Positions 11,430 through 23,992 of a DNA stretch of 64,000 nt are shown one piece after another. This DNA is from Cryptomeria japonica. Taxonomy: Eukaryota > Streptophyta > Pinopsida > Cupressales > Cupressaceae. Within the stretch, counting starts at the first letter, position 1; each line of letters starts with the position of its first letter. The stretch is taken from positions 260,822,437 to 260,886,436 of the forward strand of contig NC_081410.1 in assembly GCF_030272615.1 (NCBI RefSeq). Reading direction: 5' to 3'. Below the pieces are notes generated by a model, which saw only the letters and a list, made by a program, of their open reading frames with translations, was not told where the DNA came from and ran no database searches. The position numbers and the translations under genes are program-made.

Positions 11430-14400
11430 AACTCGACCTAAGGGCCATCATGAGATAATAGGGGAATAACCTTTCCATTAATGCGATCAAAAAATAATTT
11501 CTCCTTAGCCTCCAAAGACATATTGCTTTCACCTTGCCACATGATAGGGGTTGCTAAATTAACTCCTATGTAGGCAAAAGTGTCTGCCACCTTATTTGCT
11601 TCCCTATAGGTATGAGTTATGACACACCTATCCAAACCTTCAATAATTTTAAGGGCCCTTATAATAATGTTTTTAATTTTCCAAGAGGGCTTAGCCAAAC
11701 CTTTTAGACAACTGATAATATTTAAGGAGTCCCCCTCTATCCAAACTTTTTTCAATTGCAAATTCTCAATAATTTTAAGGCTTTCCATAGCTTCCATAGC
11801 TTCAGCTATGTGACTAGTCTGGGAACCCAGAGGCAGGGCCACCACAGCCAAACAATGCCCTTTTGAATCTCTTACCACTCCCCCCCAATTGGCCCGAGGT
11901 TCCCCTTAGCCGCCCCATAGAAATTAACTTTCACCCATCCCTCTAGAGGGTAATTCCAGACATCATCGTCTCTATATTTCTTTGCTTTGAACTTGCTAAT
12001 ATCATCCTCTAATCCTCACTTCGTAGAGATCCTCTTATCCTCCTTAGAAATGGAAGTGGAAGGAAGGTAGCATATACCACTGCCTATTAACTTTGCATTC
12101 TCTTTGATGGACCTACACACCTTGTCAAAAACAATCTTAGCTGTGCAAAATGATTCCCTAAAGATTTTGTTGTTCCTTTCCTTCCAAACATGCTAGGAGA
12201 CATAGAGAAACAACAGGGACCAAAGGATTTTGATAAAAGAGTTGGAAGAGGGACACCTCCATTGAACAAAGAAATCTTCCACCTTATCTGAAAAGACCCA
12301 AGCAATCTTCCACTTATGCAAAATCATAGCCAAAATCTCCACCATGAAGGGGTAATGAAGCACAAGGTGAGAGACAAATTCTTCAGCATTGAGACATAAG
12401 TGACATCTGTTCAGAATCAAGAATCCTCTCTTGCTTAAATTGTCAGTTGTAAGGATTTTATTTTGGATCAAAAGCCATAATAAGATATTAACTTTAGGGG
12501 TGAGGTTTTTGATCCAAGCCTTAACCCAAACAGGAGGATGGGGTAGGGGAGAGACCATCTTTCTAACAACAGAGGCCACCGAGAAGGAACCATCCAAACT
12601 CAACCTCCAAATAAAAATATCTTCAACTAGAGGATTAACAAACAAGGACAACAAAGCCTGCTAGATTGGAGAAAAGACAACATTAATTTCCTTCAAATTA
12701 ACCCAAGAAGAAAACTGCCAATAGTCAGAGACAAAATGGCCAAATCTAGCCTTGCAAATACTGATAAAGGGAAATAGATCTGGGCACAAGCAGAGAGGTT
12801 GATAAAAAAGCCATACATATTACCAAAATTTGATGCTAGAACCCTTGCCTAATACCCAGCCAACTCCAGCTTTAGCCACCTTTTTAGCCTTAAGAATGCT
12901 ATTCCAAATGGAGGAACCATGTGGGATATCATAGAAATGAAAGAAGGTCACCATATTAGGGACACCATAAAGGTATCTGTTGAACCACACTTTCTCCATT
13001 CCTTTTCATCGTAAGTCCTCCAGAACTATTTAGCTAACAAGGCATTGTTAAAGTCTTTTATAGCTCTTAAGCCTAGACCCTCCAAGGCTTTAGGTAAGCA
13101 TACCTTCTCCCAGACAACCAAAGGCATTCTTCTCCTATCTTAAACTCCAGACCACAAAAATATTTTATGTATCTTCTCAATTGCTTCAACAAATTTGGAG
13201 GGGTTCATAAATAAACTCAAAGCGTAAATAGGTAGATTTTGAAGCGAAGATTTCAGTAACTGCAATTTCCCAGCTTGACTAAGCAAGGAACCTTTCCATC
13301 CTGCTAGTTTCTTATTGAACCTATCCATAATGGAGCTCCAAAAGGTGTCAAGAGGGGAGGATCCCAATGGTAGTCCTAAGTAAATTGAAGGAAAGGAATC
13401 CACAACACATCCAATGATGTCAGCTATGTTTCTCTGCCTCTGAGGAGGAGTATTGATGAAGAAGATAAACGTCTTATTCCAATTGATAATCTGACCAGAG
13501 GCTTGGGAATAGATTTGCAAAGCACATTTGAAAGATCTAGCTTCATGGACATTAGCTGACCCAAGGAGGATGGTATCATCCACAAATTGCTGGTGTGAGC
13601 AAACGAGAATGGAAGATGAAGGCCTCACTCCTTGGATTTCCCCAGTAAAATTCAGCCTTTGAAGATATCTGCTTAAGCTTTCTACCAAGATAGTAAACAA
13701 GATGGGGGAGATGAGATCCCCTTGTCTTAATCCTCTCGTAGTCTTGAAGAATCTAGAGGGGGACCCATTAATGATAACAGAGAAAGAAGGAGTAGAGATA
13801 AGTTGCCAAATAATACACGAAACTCTGTATCAAAACCAAAAGCTTGGAGGATTCTTCTTAGAAAACACCAATCAACTTTGTCATAAGATTTAGCAAGATC
13901 TAGCTTAATAAGAAACCCATGTTTCTTAGAGACATCTAGAGAATGAATATTCTTATGAACCATAATAATGGAATCTAGGATTTGCCTGCTCAGATTGAAG
14001 CCATTCCGTTGTGGTGAGATGAGGGAGGGAGAGACAACCAATAGCCTAGAAGTGACAACCTTGGATATAATCTTGTACAAAGAGTTACAAATAATAATAG
14101 GTTTAAATTTTTCCAAAGAGTTCACCCCAGGGATTTTAGGAATAAGAACCAAAAAAGTTGAGTTGATCTCCTTGAGGAGAGATTTAGACCCAAAGAATTC
14201 ATTAACAACATTAACAATATCCTTCTCAACTATGTGCCAAGAGGAATGGAAGAAAAAATATGGGAAACTCGTCTGGACCAGGGGCTTTATCTCCTTGAAA
14301 GGAAAAGACAACCTTTTTTTATCTCCTCCGCAGTAGGAATAGCCGATATGCATTTATTTTGATCAACCCCAACAACTTTCAGAATATTTTCCAGCAAAGT

Positions 14401-15653
14401 ATCCTGACTTTTTAGACAGAGACGAGACTCAGCAGTCCAAAGAGCAACAAAAAAGCGGACAACCTCAACAACTATCTCCTCCTCTTTTTAATGATATTGT
14501 CATCTCTCACCAACTGGGATATTCTATTTGCAGCTTTGTGTTTCATAGTAGATGTATGGAAGTATTTGGTATTTTTATCCCCCGCAGAAAGCCACAAAGG
14601 TCTCAACCTTTGTCTCCAGAATTCTTCCTCATTGGCAATGATACTATGATATTTGGCAAGGATTTCATTTTCTTTAGCTCTTTAAACAGACTTGAATCCC
14701 TCTTTTTAAATACTATCCTGAACTTGTTTTAACTCCATTTGTAAAGCTCATTTAGTAGCAAAAATGCTTCCAAAGACCTCTTTATTGCATGTTTTGACAT
14801 TGTCCTTGACAAATATTAATTTTTTAATAACTTTAAACATCGCAGTGCCCTCCACACTTATATTCCATCATCTAAAAATATTTTCCTCCAAGGAAGGGTG
14901 TGATAACTACATTTTCTCAAATCTGAAAGGAAAGTTACGTTTTTTAATGAGAGCATCAGCAGTGAAGGATATGGGGAAATGATCTGACCCAACTCTGTTG
15001 ATAGTAGATAAAGAGAAATGGTATTTAGAGAGCCATTCATTAGAAATCAGAGATCTGTCCAACCTTACCTGGATCAATTCATCACCATTCCTCCTGTTAG
15101 ACCATGTATAGGAAGCCCCTTGCAACTCCACATCAAAAAGAGCCAAATTATTGACAAACTCCATAAGATCAACTTTGATGTCCAAATGTGCTTTATATCC
15201 CCCAAAATTTTCTGCTTCCTAGAGAGGGTTATTAAAATCTCCCATAATCAACCAGCTTTCATGAGCAAAAAAACTCCTCTTTTCCTCAATCTTTCTCCAA
15301 AACTTACACCTAGCCACCTTAGTATTGGGGGCGTAAATATTAGATAAAACCCAAGAGAAATCATCCCTTATGTGATTTAATCTTACAAAGATCAAGTTAC
15401 CATCAACTTCAATAACTTCACCATCAATGGTTTTCTTGTTCCAGAAGATAGCAACACCACCAGAAGCACCATCAGAGTTGCTACCAATAGCTCCTCCAAA
15501 TTTGAAAAGGTTAACTTTTTCCACTTTTTCTTTACTCATCTTAGTTTCTTGAATTGAAACAACATCTTGCTTATGGTCTCTTACCATATTTTGAAGAATA
15601 TCATGTTTGTGATGGCCATTAAGGCCCCTTATGTTCCAATAAATAATCTACAT
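11430..15653 (-). pseudogene. LINE ORF2: endonuclease-RT-RNase H polyprotein, broken
   Basis: ORF2 nicks the target and copies the RNA at the nick. In order I see: APE-type endonuclease (IIYWNIRGLNG at about 15645, QETK near 15540, MGDFNN near 15230, GSDHFPI near 14990); reverse transcriptase (KLDLAKSYDKVDW near 13900, FVDDT near 13570 where FADD is usual); a zf-RVT region (12193-12654, with CHLC and HLVLHYPF); and RNase H (11438-11980, with WIEGDS and YREANKVAD). The second codon is TAG and there are at least five other breaks. The first RNase H aspartate is replaced: VNFYGAAKGN where plants usually have VNFDGA. A frameshift lies in the G run next to it. Confidence 0.9.
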
Positions 15654-17419
15654 TTTTTGCTTTGGGAACAGATTTCCCAGATAGTTCGCTAGCTCCCATC
15701 AGCAATGTTCTATTTGCTTTCAAATTCTCTATGCCACCTAGTTGATTTCCTACCTAGTGGAGATTTAGAATGTCCAACATCCACTTTAGCCCTAGTTCTG
15801 GTATGCACCTTAATATTAGGACCCATTTTCTTATTTTTCTTTCTTCCAACCAATGTAAAAGATTCATCATCTTCTTCTCCTTTGCCTGTAAGTCTTTTTA
15901 TCATCTTGATCTTGGCAGATTCCTCCACCATAACCTGACGTATGGGGATTCTCCATAAGGGCATTAGGGTTCTTCAATTTGACTGAGTCTTGAAATCCCA
16001 AACCATCTGACCCACTAAGAGAAAAATCAGTTTCAAGGACCTCAGACATCCCACTATCCAACAATTGATCTTCTTCACTATCTGGCACAACCTAAATTTC
16101 TCCTTCTTCAAGAATTTTTACCTCTCTATTACCCTCATGATCAAGATTTGGAAGAGGACTCAAAACTCGAGGAAGGGAAGAGAAGTATTCCCTAGTAGGG
16201 CCAACTCCCTCAACCCTATATTTGTCTGATAGGTGCATTTGAGTATTAGTGTGTCCTTGTTTGTCTTCAGAAGGGACCTACTCATACACCACAGAGTTTT
16301 CCAACTTACCCTTTGCAGGGCTATTAGAGGTCGGAGCCGGATTCTCCTTATTATGTCGCATCTCCCCTTGAGAGATACCATCACCTTTATTGTGTTTCTC
16401 CCTCCATAAATATTTATGAGACCCTTTTCTATTAGGTAGATTCCTCTGAATGCTAGGACAACCTCTGGCCCAGTGTCCCACTTTTTTGCAATGGAAGCAA
16501 ACAAAGGGTAAAGATTCATACTCAATAGTTTGCACCCATTTCCCCAACTTAGAGAAAATATCAATCGATGATGGAAGATCAGTGTTCTGGTGGACATTTA
16601 CACAAATCCTCGCATTCACCAGCCTTTTTCTAGCTGTAGTCATTGAATCTATGGAAAGAAGATCACCAAAGGAACTGACAATGCCCTTGAAGACATCTTC
16701 AAACCAAAACTCCATCGGCAAACCAAGTAGCCTAACCTAGACAAGAGACGAGAGAAGGATTCAATTAACTCCAGATTAGGAGACCATTTTCTTAAGGAAA
16801 GCAAAGATCTCCCAACCATTCAAGGACCTCCACACAGAACACCTTCCAAATCTTTTGAACATGAAAAGTTGAAGGCAAAAAACCCTTTAGTCATCACAGA
16901 GATTTCCACTTGGCCTTTCAATCGCCATTTCTTTTTGGCGAAGTCTCTCACCACGTCAATGTTAGGTCTTGGACCAACAAATTTTCCAACTAAGGTGAAG
17001 GCCATTAATGATATATTATGATCAATGATATCGTTAGGAATGGAGATATAAAACTTACCCGCTGCCTTGTCTGATAAGTTTGAAACACCAGGAAAGGAAG
17101 ATTTTCTAGTGGGTATCGAACCAAGTATTTTGGCCCTTTATCCAACTATTCCGGCCCAGGATCTCGAGGGATCTTTCTGAACAACATTCTTTTCCTATTC
17201 AAGTCCCTCTTTCAAGATTCCTTCCTAATCCAAGACTCCTTCACATGATCCCCCCTTATCTCCAGGATCAAAAGAAGGGGCCCTAGATGGGTCCCCTTCT
17301 TTTTTGTTGTCTCCATTCGCATGCACATCAACGTCTATGTCGGAGTCCTTCTGCCCATGCGATGAAAGCACAGAGAATCCAGCATAGTTACTATAACCAA
17401 CTTTCCCACCCAGCTCCAT
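15654..17419 (-). pseudogene. LINE ORF1 (DUF4283-like, CCHC zinc knuckle), broken
   Basis: ORF1 of plant L1 elements binds the element RNA to form the particle that is reverse transcribed. The start Met at 17419 opens MELGGKVGYSN only 47 bp from the element 5' end. A DUF4283-like block reads at 16820-17005 (LVGKFVGPRPNIDVVRDF, then MTKGFFAFNF). A CX2CX4HX4C knuckle, CFHCKKVGHWARGC, reads near 16455-16500. Acidic and basic tails follow at 15710-16088. The frame is broken between 17225 and 17005, between 16820 and 16721, and again after 16278, so no full protein can be made. Confidence 0.85.
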
Positions 17420-17466
17420 TCAAAATTTGTACGTTGTTTTTTGTTATGATAAACAATCGTTAAAAT

Positions 17467-17480
17467 ATGGACATAACAAT
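17467..17480. repeat. LINE target-site duplication, right copy
   Basis: Perfect partner of 9461-9474. It fixes the LINE 5' end at 17466. Confidence 0.93.
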
Positions 17481-20400
17481 GTTATTGAGTGAAGTTATTT
17501 GTTAATATAGAAGATTTGTGATATTTAGGATATATGGTGGAAGTTGAGTGTTTATTGGAGGTACAAATACCTAAGTTGATTTGGTTAGTATTGTAGATTG
17601 TGAAATGGTAGAAAAAATTTCTTGGGATGTTTTATTTCAAGATAATGTGGAAGGGTTGATTTCCCGTGGTATTAATTTTTTGTATGATGGTGACATAAAG
17701 GGGTTAGTGTGTTATGAAATGATTGTTGAACTAGTTTCTCCTAAGGTTTGTGATGGTGTGATATCTGTAATGTCTTGGATGAGGGTGGTATTGAAAGTGG
17801 AAAGAAATTTATATCGTTGTTGTGCTAACATTAGAAATACCAATCACAATTTTATATAAGAAGGGAGTCTACAAGTTTCATGGCTCTAGTAGCTTGTTGT
17901 GCTTCTATCAAATTTTTTGGTGTTGTCTCAAATTTTTTGACCTATATTAGGTCTATCCTATACAAAAAGTTTGTGGTGGGGTTTCAAACCCACTTGACAT
18001 GAATGATGGCAAGGACATACTAAGGTCATGTTGATTTGGATCTATGTTCATGTTGGTATTTGTTTACTCAACTTGATGAGAATCTATAAGTTTCTTGTGT
18101 TGTGATCTAGTGGTAGTCATGCAAGACTTTTCAAGACCTTTGATGGAAATGGTGTACAAGTGTGGTGATTTTGGACTTTGCTAAATTATGATATGACTTG
18201 GACTGAAGGGGATGATGTTTTTGAAATTTTTGATTTGATTCTTTGGTTGATGGGTAATGATGTAGGATGCAACCAAAATGGTCAAATAAAAATCTAGATC
18301 TTTGTGAGGATATGATTGTGGTTGTGATGTGTTATACTTGGATTAGACTAATGAGACCAAGCAAAAGGATGAATTAGAGATAAATGATATAATATCTAGA
18401 TTATAATTTACAAAAAATTTGGTTGTTTTAGATGATAATGCCGATATTGGTAGGATGGTTTGATTGATGGAAGATATGATTGTCCAAGTATGATCAAAGG
18501 GAAATTGTACTAGGTCCAATTTGGTGTTGTGTGATGATGATATAAATATTTTCTTGCTGGAAGGTGAAGATGGGTAGATGAAGTGTGTCTCATGTCTTTA
18601 AAATGTTTGCAAGTTTTGTGTGTAGTGGAATCTCAACGACGTTTTGACAACAAGCATGTGCACAAGAATAAAACTCAGAAGCATAATGATAGAGATCAAA
18701 ATCACAATAATAGAGACCAAAGGTGTAGTGGAATTTGAAAGGCATAGAATGCTAATCAACAATATAGAAGGATAATCAATAATATAGAAGAATAATCAAA
18801 AGCATGTGATGATAATGAAAAGTGTAGGTTTGTGATAGATTTTCAAATTTTGATATTCGTGTTAGTCAGTGATTCAAAGGTAGATCAAAACCCTAAGTGG
18901 ATTGTCTCAAAATTCCTCATGGGGTAATGCCAAGTGTCTCAACAAGATAGATTAGTGATTTTGTATGATTTTCTAGACATAATCCTAAGTCATTGTTTAA
19001 GTTGCAATACGATTTTAATATCATAGTTTTGAATAACAAAAGCGTAGTAATAGGTTTAAATAGTACAACTATATAGGGAAAAAACACAACCAAATATGTC
19101 AAAAGCACAATTGGATAGAGAAATAACACAATAATGAATGTCAAAAGAATAGTTGCATAGAGAAAAAGAATAGTAATTTGTTTTATAGGCATAGAGAAAT
19201 ATTTGAAAAAGTGATCTACAAATACTAAAAAGTGCAATGTGATTTATGAAATTTGGGTTTCTACAAGATTTAGCCAATCTATTTTATAATTTTCAAGGTT
19301 AGAGGTTGAATGAATTCATTGATATTTCACAATAAAGACACACGAATAATATTAAAAACCTAAATTATTTAGATGGGTGTACCTTTGATAATATAGGCCC
19401 ACACAATAAAATACCATGGGATTGTGCATGCACTTTCTATTCTCAAGAGACAATAGGTAGGGGTCCAATGGATTAATGACTCACCTTTTCCCTCACTTTG
19501 GAGGATTAAAATATTTTAACCCAAAGTATTTCCACCTTACTCAATACAATACACATTGGATAACTATTAGAAATACTATTGTACCTTGCACCACACTATG
19601 GAAATGACCAAAGGTCTCAAGGTCTCTAAAGATAAAAGTATTAAGTGGTATTTGTTAACAGTGAGTCCATATGATAGTGCTTGAGATCAACGAGTCTCCC
19701 TTTTCTCCTCACCTGACAAGTGTTGATGGACCAAGGATCTTGTGGCTTGGCTTGAATGACATTGGGCTTAATTTGAGGTAAAAATTTCACTCTCCTTGAT
19801 AATCTCACTAGAAAACATGGTTGAGGTCACCCTTGGGGTGATGAAATCCCTAAGAAGGCCTCCTATTGAAAATAAAAAGAAGATACCATTATTTCTAATC
19901 CCCAATTTCACACAAGACGTAAGGGGGGAACATACCCAACTAGCACTCCTTGGGTAAAAGAACAAATATGAATGATAAAGAATTACTTTTGATCCCAAAG
20001 CTTACGCTAGATGTAATGGGAGAAAATACACACTTAGAAGCCTACCAAAAGTGACATGCAAGATTAATTACCCTTAAGAAATTGAAGTGTGAGGTTTTCT
20101 ATAAATTAAAATAATAAAATTTTGTAACAAATGCATCAGTAGTTTCAATATTTATCTTTTCCTAGTGAATGCCAAGCTACACAAATCTAGTTAGTTGCTA
20201 ATATCTTGAGATTGTTAGCCAAAAAATATAGAAATTGAAATCCAAAAATAAAGATCCAAAGCATAGTAATCGTGAATCACAAGTAAAAAGTAAACAACAA
20301 AAGCAAATCTATACTTGACAAATGCATCACAATACCAGTCACTTGCATTGTGTATCACCACAAAAATATATCAAGTTAGTTCATAAGCATAATAGGATTT

Positions 20401-21733
20401 GTCAAATGTGTGAAAAGATCTATCAAAAACATAGTAGGTCAACATAGAACCATAATAGAACCTATCAAAATGTAGCTCTATCGTGATTGTTATAACCATG
20501 CAAAATAATAAGCAACAAATTATAGAAAATACCAAATCTTGTCAATTTGAGGGTTACTTAATTGTCAGAATAATAGTATATATTAAAAACTAGATTGAAA
20601 ATGATGAGAAAAAATGCATTTGACAAGACAAATTAGAACAAATGGTCAAACTACAAAGGTGCTACAAAATGTTACAATAATATAGCGTGTCACCACAAAA
20701 GCACCATCTTGACTTCAAAGCATAGTGAAATCTTATAGAAGTGCAATGCCTATTTATAAAAAACAAAAATTCATACCTGTAGATTCAAAACATAATTTTT
20801 CTCACAAAAAGGTTAGAGATATAGGATGTGGATCTCATCGGGCATGCCAAAATATGAATTAGTAAAAACTTGAATCACAAAATCAGGAATAACAAAAAAA
20901 CTAATTCGTAATTTAATCAATCACTCAATGAAACATAAGGAAATGCATGAAAGAAACAATAATAAAGCAATACTACCTTCATACAAACAACTTGGTTAGC
21001 TCCATTGTTCTTCAATTTGTAGTTTGAGGCATGGATATATGGTTTTCTCGCATTATTAGCATATAACAAATTGACAAATTGTACAATATCCTATGATTAC
21101 AAGAGCTTGAAGATTGTGGAGAGGGAATAAGGTAAATGAAGGTTGCATTTATTCTTGCCTGACATTAATCAATGGTTGAGATCAATAGAAGAATTAATGG
21201 ATGAGAATAGTTGTGAAGGCTTGATTACTAAAAATAGGAGTTAACTAATTGTATGCTTTAGTAGAGTAGCTCTATGAAGGAGTGAAGTTGATTTGATTGA
21301 TTAGAGAATTAAGAGTCACAAAGAGTTGAACTAATGAAGTGAAGGTGCGTGAATAATAATTAATTAAAATTATTTAATTCATGTGCATGATTCTAAAGAT
21401 AAAACAATCAATAAAATATTGAGTTTACTCAAAAAGCAATAAAATAAATTAGTCAATTTATTTAATTGTAGAAGAATAATTATCTAAATAAATAATAAAA
21501 TTATTTAATTATTGTGAACCAAAAGATATTTTATGAAAATGAATAAATTTAAAATCATTTAAATCATTTAATTAATGTGCATGGAGGAATAATTGATAAA
21601 CTAATTAAACAAGTAAAATTATTTAATTAATGAATTGAATAGATAATTAGAAATTATTCAATTTATAAAGAAATGGAAGGAAAATTTGAATTTGAGTAAT
21701 TAAATAATTAAGAATTATTTAATTATTAAAGAT
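17481..21733. other. AT-rich DNA, no gene, several degenerate arrays
   Basis: A 92-codon + frame at 17581-17859 shows no known domain. Blocks at 18650-18830, 19060-19180 and 20280-20760 consist of loose short repeats (cores such as AGCATAATGATAG, AAAGCAYAAT and AACATAGTAGG). 21340-21733 is an ATTTAAATAAT-rich block like 3170-3430. No LTR ends or retroelement domains were found. Confidence 0.5.
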
Positions 21734-21749
21734 AAAGGGGAATGATGTT
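21734..21749. repeat. Target-site duplication of truncated LINE, left
   Basis: aaaggggaatgatgtt, identical to 23977-23992. Confidence 0.93.
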
Positions 21750-21768
21750 TTTGATTAAGGTTCAAACA

Positions 21769-21790
21769 GGTTTTGAAGGGACTCGAAACC
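21769..21790 (-). repeat. LINE 3'-terminal hairpin, second copy
   Basis: GGTTTTGA pairs with TCGAAACC around an AGGGAC loop: eight pairs, one of them G-T. It has the same position relative to the 3' end as in the full-length LINE, with base changes that keep the outer stem. Confidence 0.72.
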
Positions 21791-21894
21791 CTTTTTACAT
21801 TAAGATGCCAAAGAGATTAAAACCAATAAATCGACAACAAACCTTTAGCAAAAGATTAGACAAAAAACACAGAATGACAAAAGACTAGAACAAC

Positions 21895-23418
21895 CTAGTT
21901 CAAATTTTTTAGAGCTTCTGTGGCTTTAGCTTCCAATTGAGTCATATAGAGGGTGATCTTCTTTAGGTCCTGGATGTTTTTGGAGGGTTGTTTCACAGAT
22001 CTCTTTAGATTGGCTCTAGTACGCTTGGACGAGCCTTTATTGTCATCTTGTCCCTTCATCTTGTCCAATGCTTCAACATCCACCATACTCTCTTTTTGCT
22101 AAGATTTTTCTAGTTTCTCTACCAGGGTATTGAAACTATCGACAAAATTCTTGACCACTTTGTGACTAAAGGTTATAACAGAGAGAAGATTATCATTTAT
22201 GTTTTTAAACTTATTCTCCAAATATTGAATCTCCCTTCATAATATTTTTTTAGAACTTCTACATTTTTCACGATCTTTTGTAGAGATTCAACAATAGATT
22301 TCCTTTCATCTTCACTCCACAATCCCTCACTGCTTCTGTCTAGTTTGCTATTGATCGAGCAAAGCTTGAGGTTGATGTCCTTAATTTCATGAAAGATCCA
22401 CTTGTTCATTCTGAAGTTTTAAACTGCAACATTACGGGCTATAGCCATCACATCACTAGGGTTATCCTGATCAAGATTGAGGAGGGGAGAAGTAGCATTG
22501 AGATCCCTCGAGAAGCTAGTTCTCCCTTCCTTGTTGGTAGCAGACACATACTCCTCGAAAAGGCTGTGAATGGAAGGATCGGTCATAGATTTGTTCTTAG
22601 AAATATGGGACTTATTCTTAAAAAATTTAGACGAATTAGACCCCTTCTTGGCCACAAACACCGACTTAGAATCAACATCCTCATTTGCCAATCATCCCCT
22701 TCGGTGAAGCAACTACCGGATTTCTCTTCCTCAAAGGACATCTCCTCATTAGACGGGACAGGGTAGAGTTTGGAGGGGGAAGGGAGGGATTTACAATGTT
22801 CAAAAATTAAAAGCAACAAACCCTCATGGAGCACCATTTTTTTCTTAGGATCTTTTTGTGATCCTTGATACTAGCATTAACAGAGGAAAGCCCATAGAAT
22901 GGAAAAGAGATTTTTACTTTATGCCTAAAATGGTTTAGTAACACAAAGTGATGACCAAAAACCCTAGTGTAACAACCATCCATGTAAAAATATTGCATGA
23001 ATACCTTAAAAACAACCTGCCACAAAGACTTGATTTTACCAATTTCATAACCACTCTTTGATGCCTTAACCAAGTTCTTCCTCTCCTCTTCCTTGGGGAA
23101 TTTCTTGACGATCACCTCTGAGAATTTCTTATCCCTAAACACCTTGGCCCCTTCAATAGACAACCTAGTGAGTTGAGTAATGAATTGCTTGTCAATGTTG
23201 AATGTTCACCCAAAGAGAGAAGTCCTCCCGTCTTTCCAACCTATAGTAAATCTGGCTGTAATTTTCGGGTCGAAACCATGGAGCCTCTCAAGGTAGCGGG
23301 TAATACCTCCCTGCTTTATAATTCTCCAATTTTTTGCATTGTTTTTTAACTCCTCATAGTTTATGGGTTCAATCCTCTTCCTTTCTCCACCCATTTTCAA
23401 ACAATCACTAACATTCAT
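21895..23418 (-). pseudogene. LINE ORF3, second copy, broken
   Basis: The Met at 23418 opens MNVSDCLKMGGERKRIEPIN. An uninterrupted stretch runs to a TGA at 23206, then continues in frame (TFNIDKQFITQLTRLSIEG) to 22807. It reads KVFMQYFYMDGCYTRVFGHH, then NHFRHKVKISFPFYG. A shift follows into HEGLLLLIFEHCKS, then an acidic part, FHEIKDINLKLCSINSKLD, and a helical C-terminus ending LEAKATEALKNLN at 21895. Its length (1,524 bp) is close to the 1,552 bp of the first copy. The aligned order of blocks supports one ancestral protein of about 500 residues. Its role is unknown; RNA or chromatin binding would be guesses. Confidence 0.7.
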
Positions 23419-23785
23419 AGTCTAGGTCAGGTGAATCAAAACTAGGGCAAACACAAGCAATGCAATGAGCACCCAAAAATCATGAAAAGGGTGCAAAAAT
23501 AAAGTCTAGAAAATCTCCTTGCCTTCATCCAACTCCATGCAATAATGGAAATTAAAACCAGGACTGACAACCACATCATTGAAGAATGGGGAATTGGACA
23601 CCCTGCACATGAATCCTATCATATCTTATCAAGGAATTAGCATCCTTCGATACACGATCTCCAAAGTGCCAAATCACCAACTTATTCGCATAAACTCCCT
23701 CATTGATAAAGAAATCCACCACTTTATTGGCCTCATGGAAGGCATGAGATATGCAAACCTTGTCAAAAGGTTTTAATATGTGTAA

Positions 23786-23974
23786 TTATTTATTAACCAA
23801 ATTTTCAATAGTCCATGAACGTTTTTGAATTCCCTTAAGGCATTGTATACTGTTATTCAAGTCCCCTTCTAACCACACCATCTTGTAATTGAGAAGTTTG
23901 GCAATACTTAAACCATGGTAGGCAACAACAACTTCAACAAGGTGGTTCGTCTGACATCCCAAGAGGAGTGCCAA
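23786..23974 (-). pseudogene. RNase H fragment of truncated LINE ORF2
   Basis: The 62-codon fragment reads LALLLGCQTNHLVEVVVAY, then VWLEGDLNNSIQCLKGI. It matches the RNase H of the full-length LINE (LPLGSQTSHIAEAMEAM, then VWIEGDSLNIISCLKGL). The 5' truncation point is the first base of the insertion, so the N-terminal catalytic Asp is absent. It continues in other frames to about 23560. Confidence 0.85.
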
Positions 23975-23976
23975 CG

Positions 23977-23992
23977 AAAGGGGAATGATGTT
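23977..23992. repeat. Target-site duplication of truncated LINE, right
   Basis: Perfect partner of 21734-21749. Confidence 0.93.

Larger units (their letters stand above)
9475..17466 (-). mobile_element. Full-length L1-clade LINE with three ORFs
   Basis: A 7,992-bp non-LTR retrotransposon on the minus strand, bounded by a perfect 14-bp target duplication, atggacataacaat (9461-9474 and 17467-17480). In element order it has a 47-bp 5' leader, ORF1 (DUF4283-like plus CCHC knuckle), ORF2 (APE endonuclease, RT, zf-RVT, RNase H), a third ORF and a 3' hairpin. The tail is not a long poly(A): it ends ...TTAATGAAAAAT. Several stops and frameshifts in every ORF show that this copy is dead. The duplication proves both ends, so the third ORF belongs to the element. 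Confidence 0.93.
21750..23976 (-). mobile_element. 5'-truncated LINE, relative of the full-length copy
   Basis: This 2,227-bp insertion is bounded by a perfect 16-bp target duplication, aaaggggaatgatgtt (21734-21749 and 23977-23992). It begins inside RNase H, as expected for incomplete reverse transcription, and keeps the third ORF and the 3' tail. Its tail ends ...CCTTAATCAAA, close to the TTAATGAAAAAT end of the other copy. The two copies are clearly diverged, so they are separate old insertions of one family or of sister families. Confidence 0.92.
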
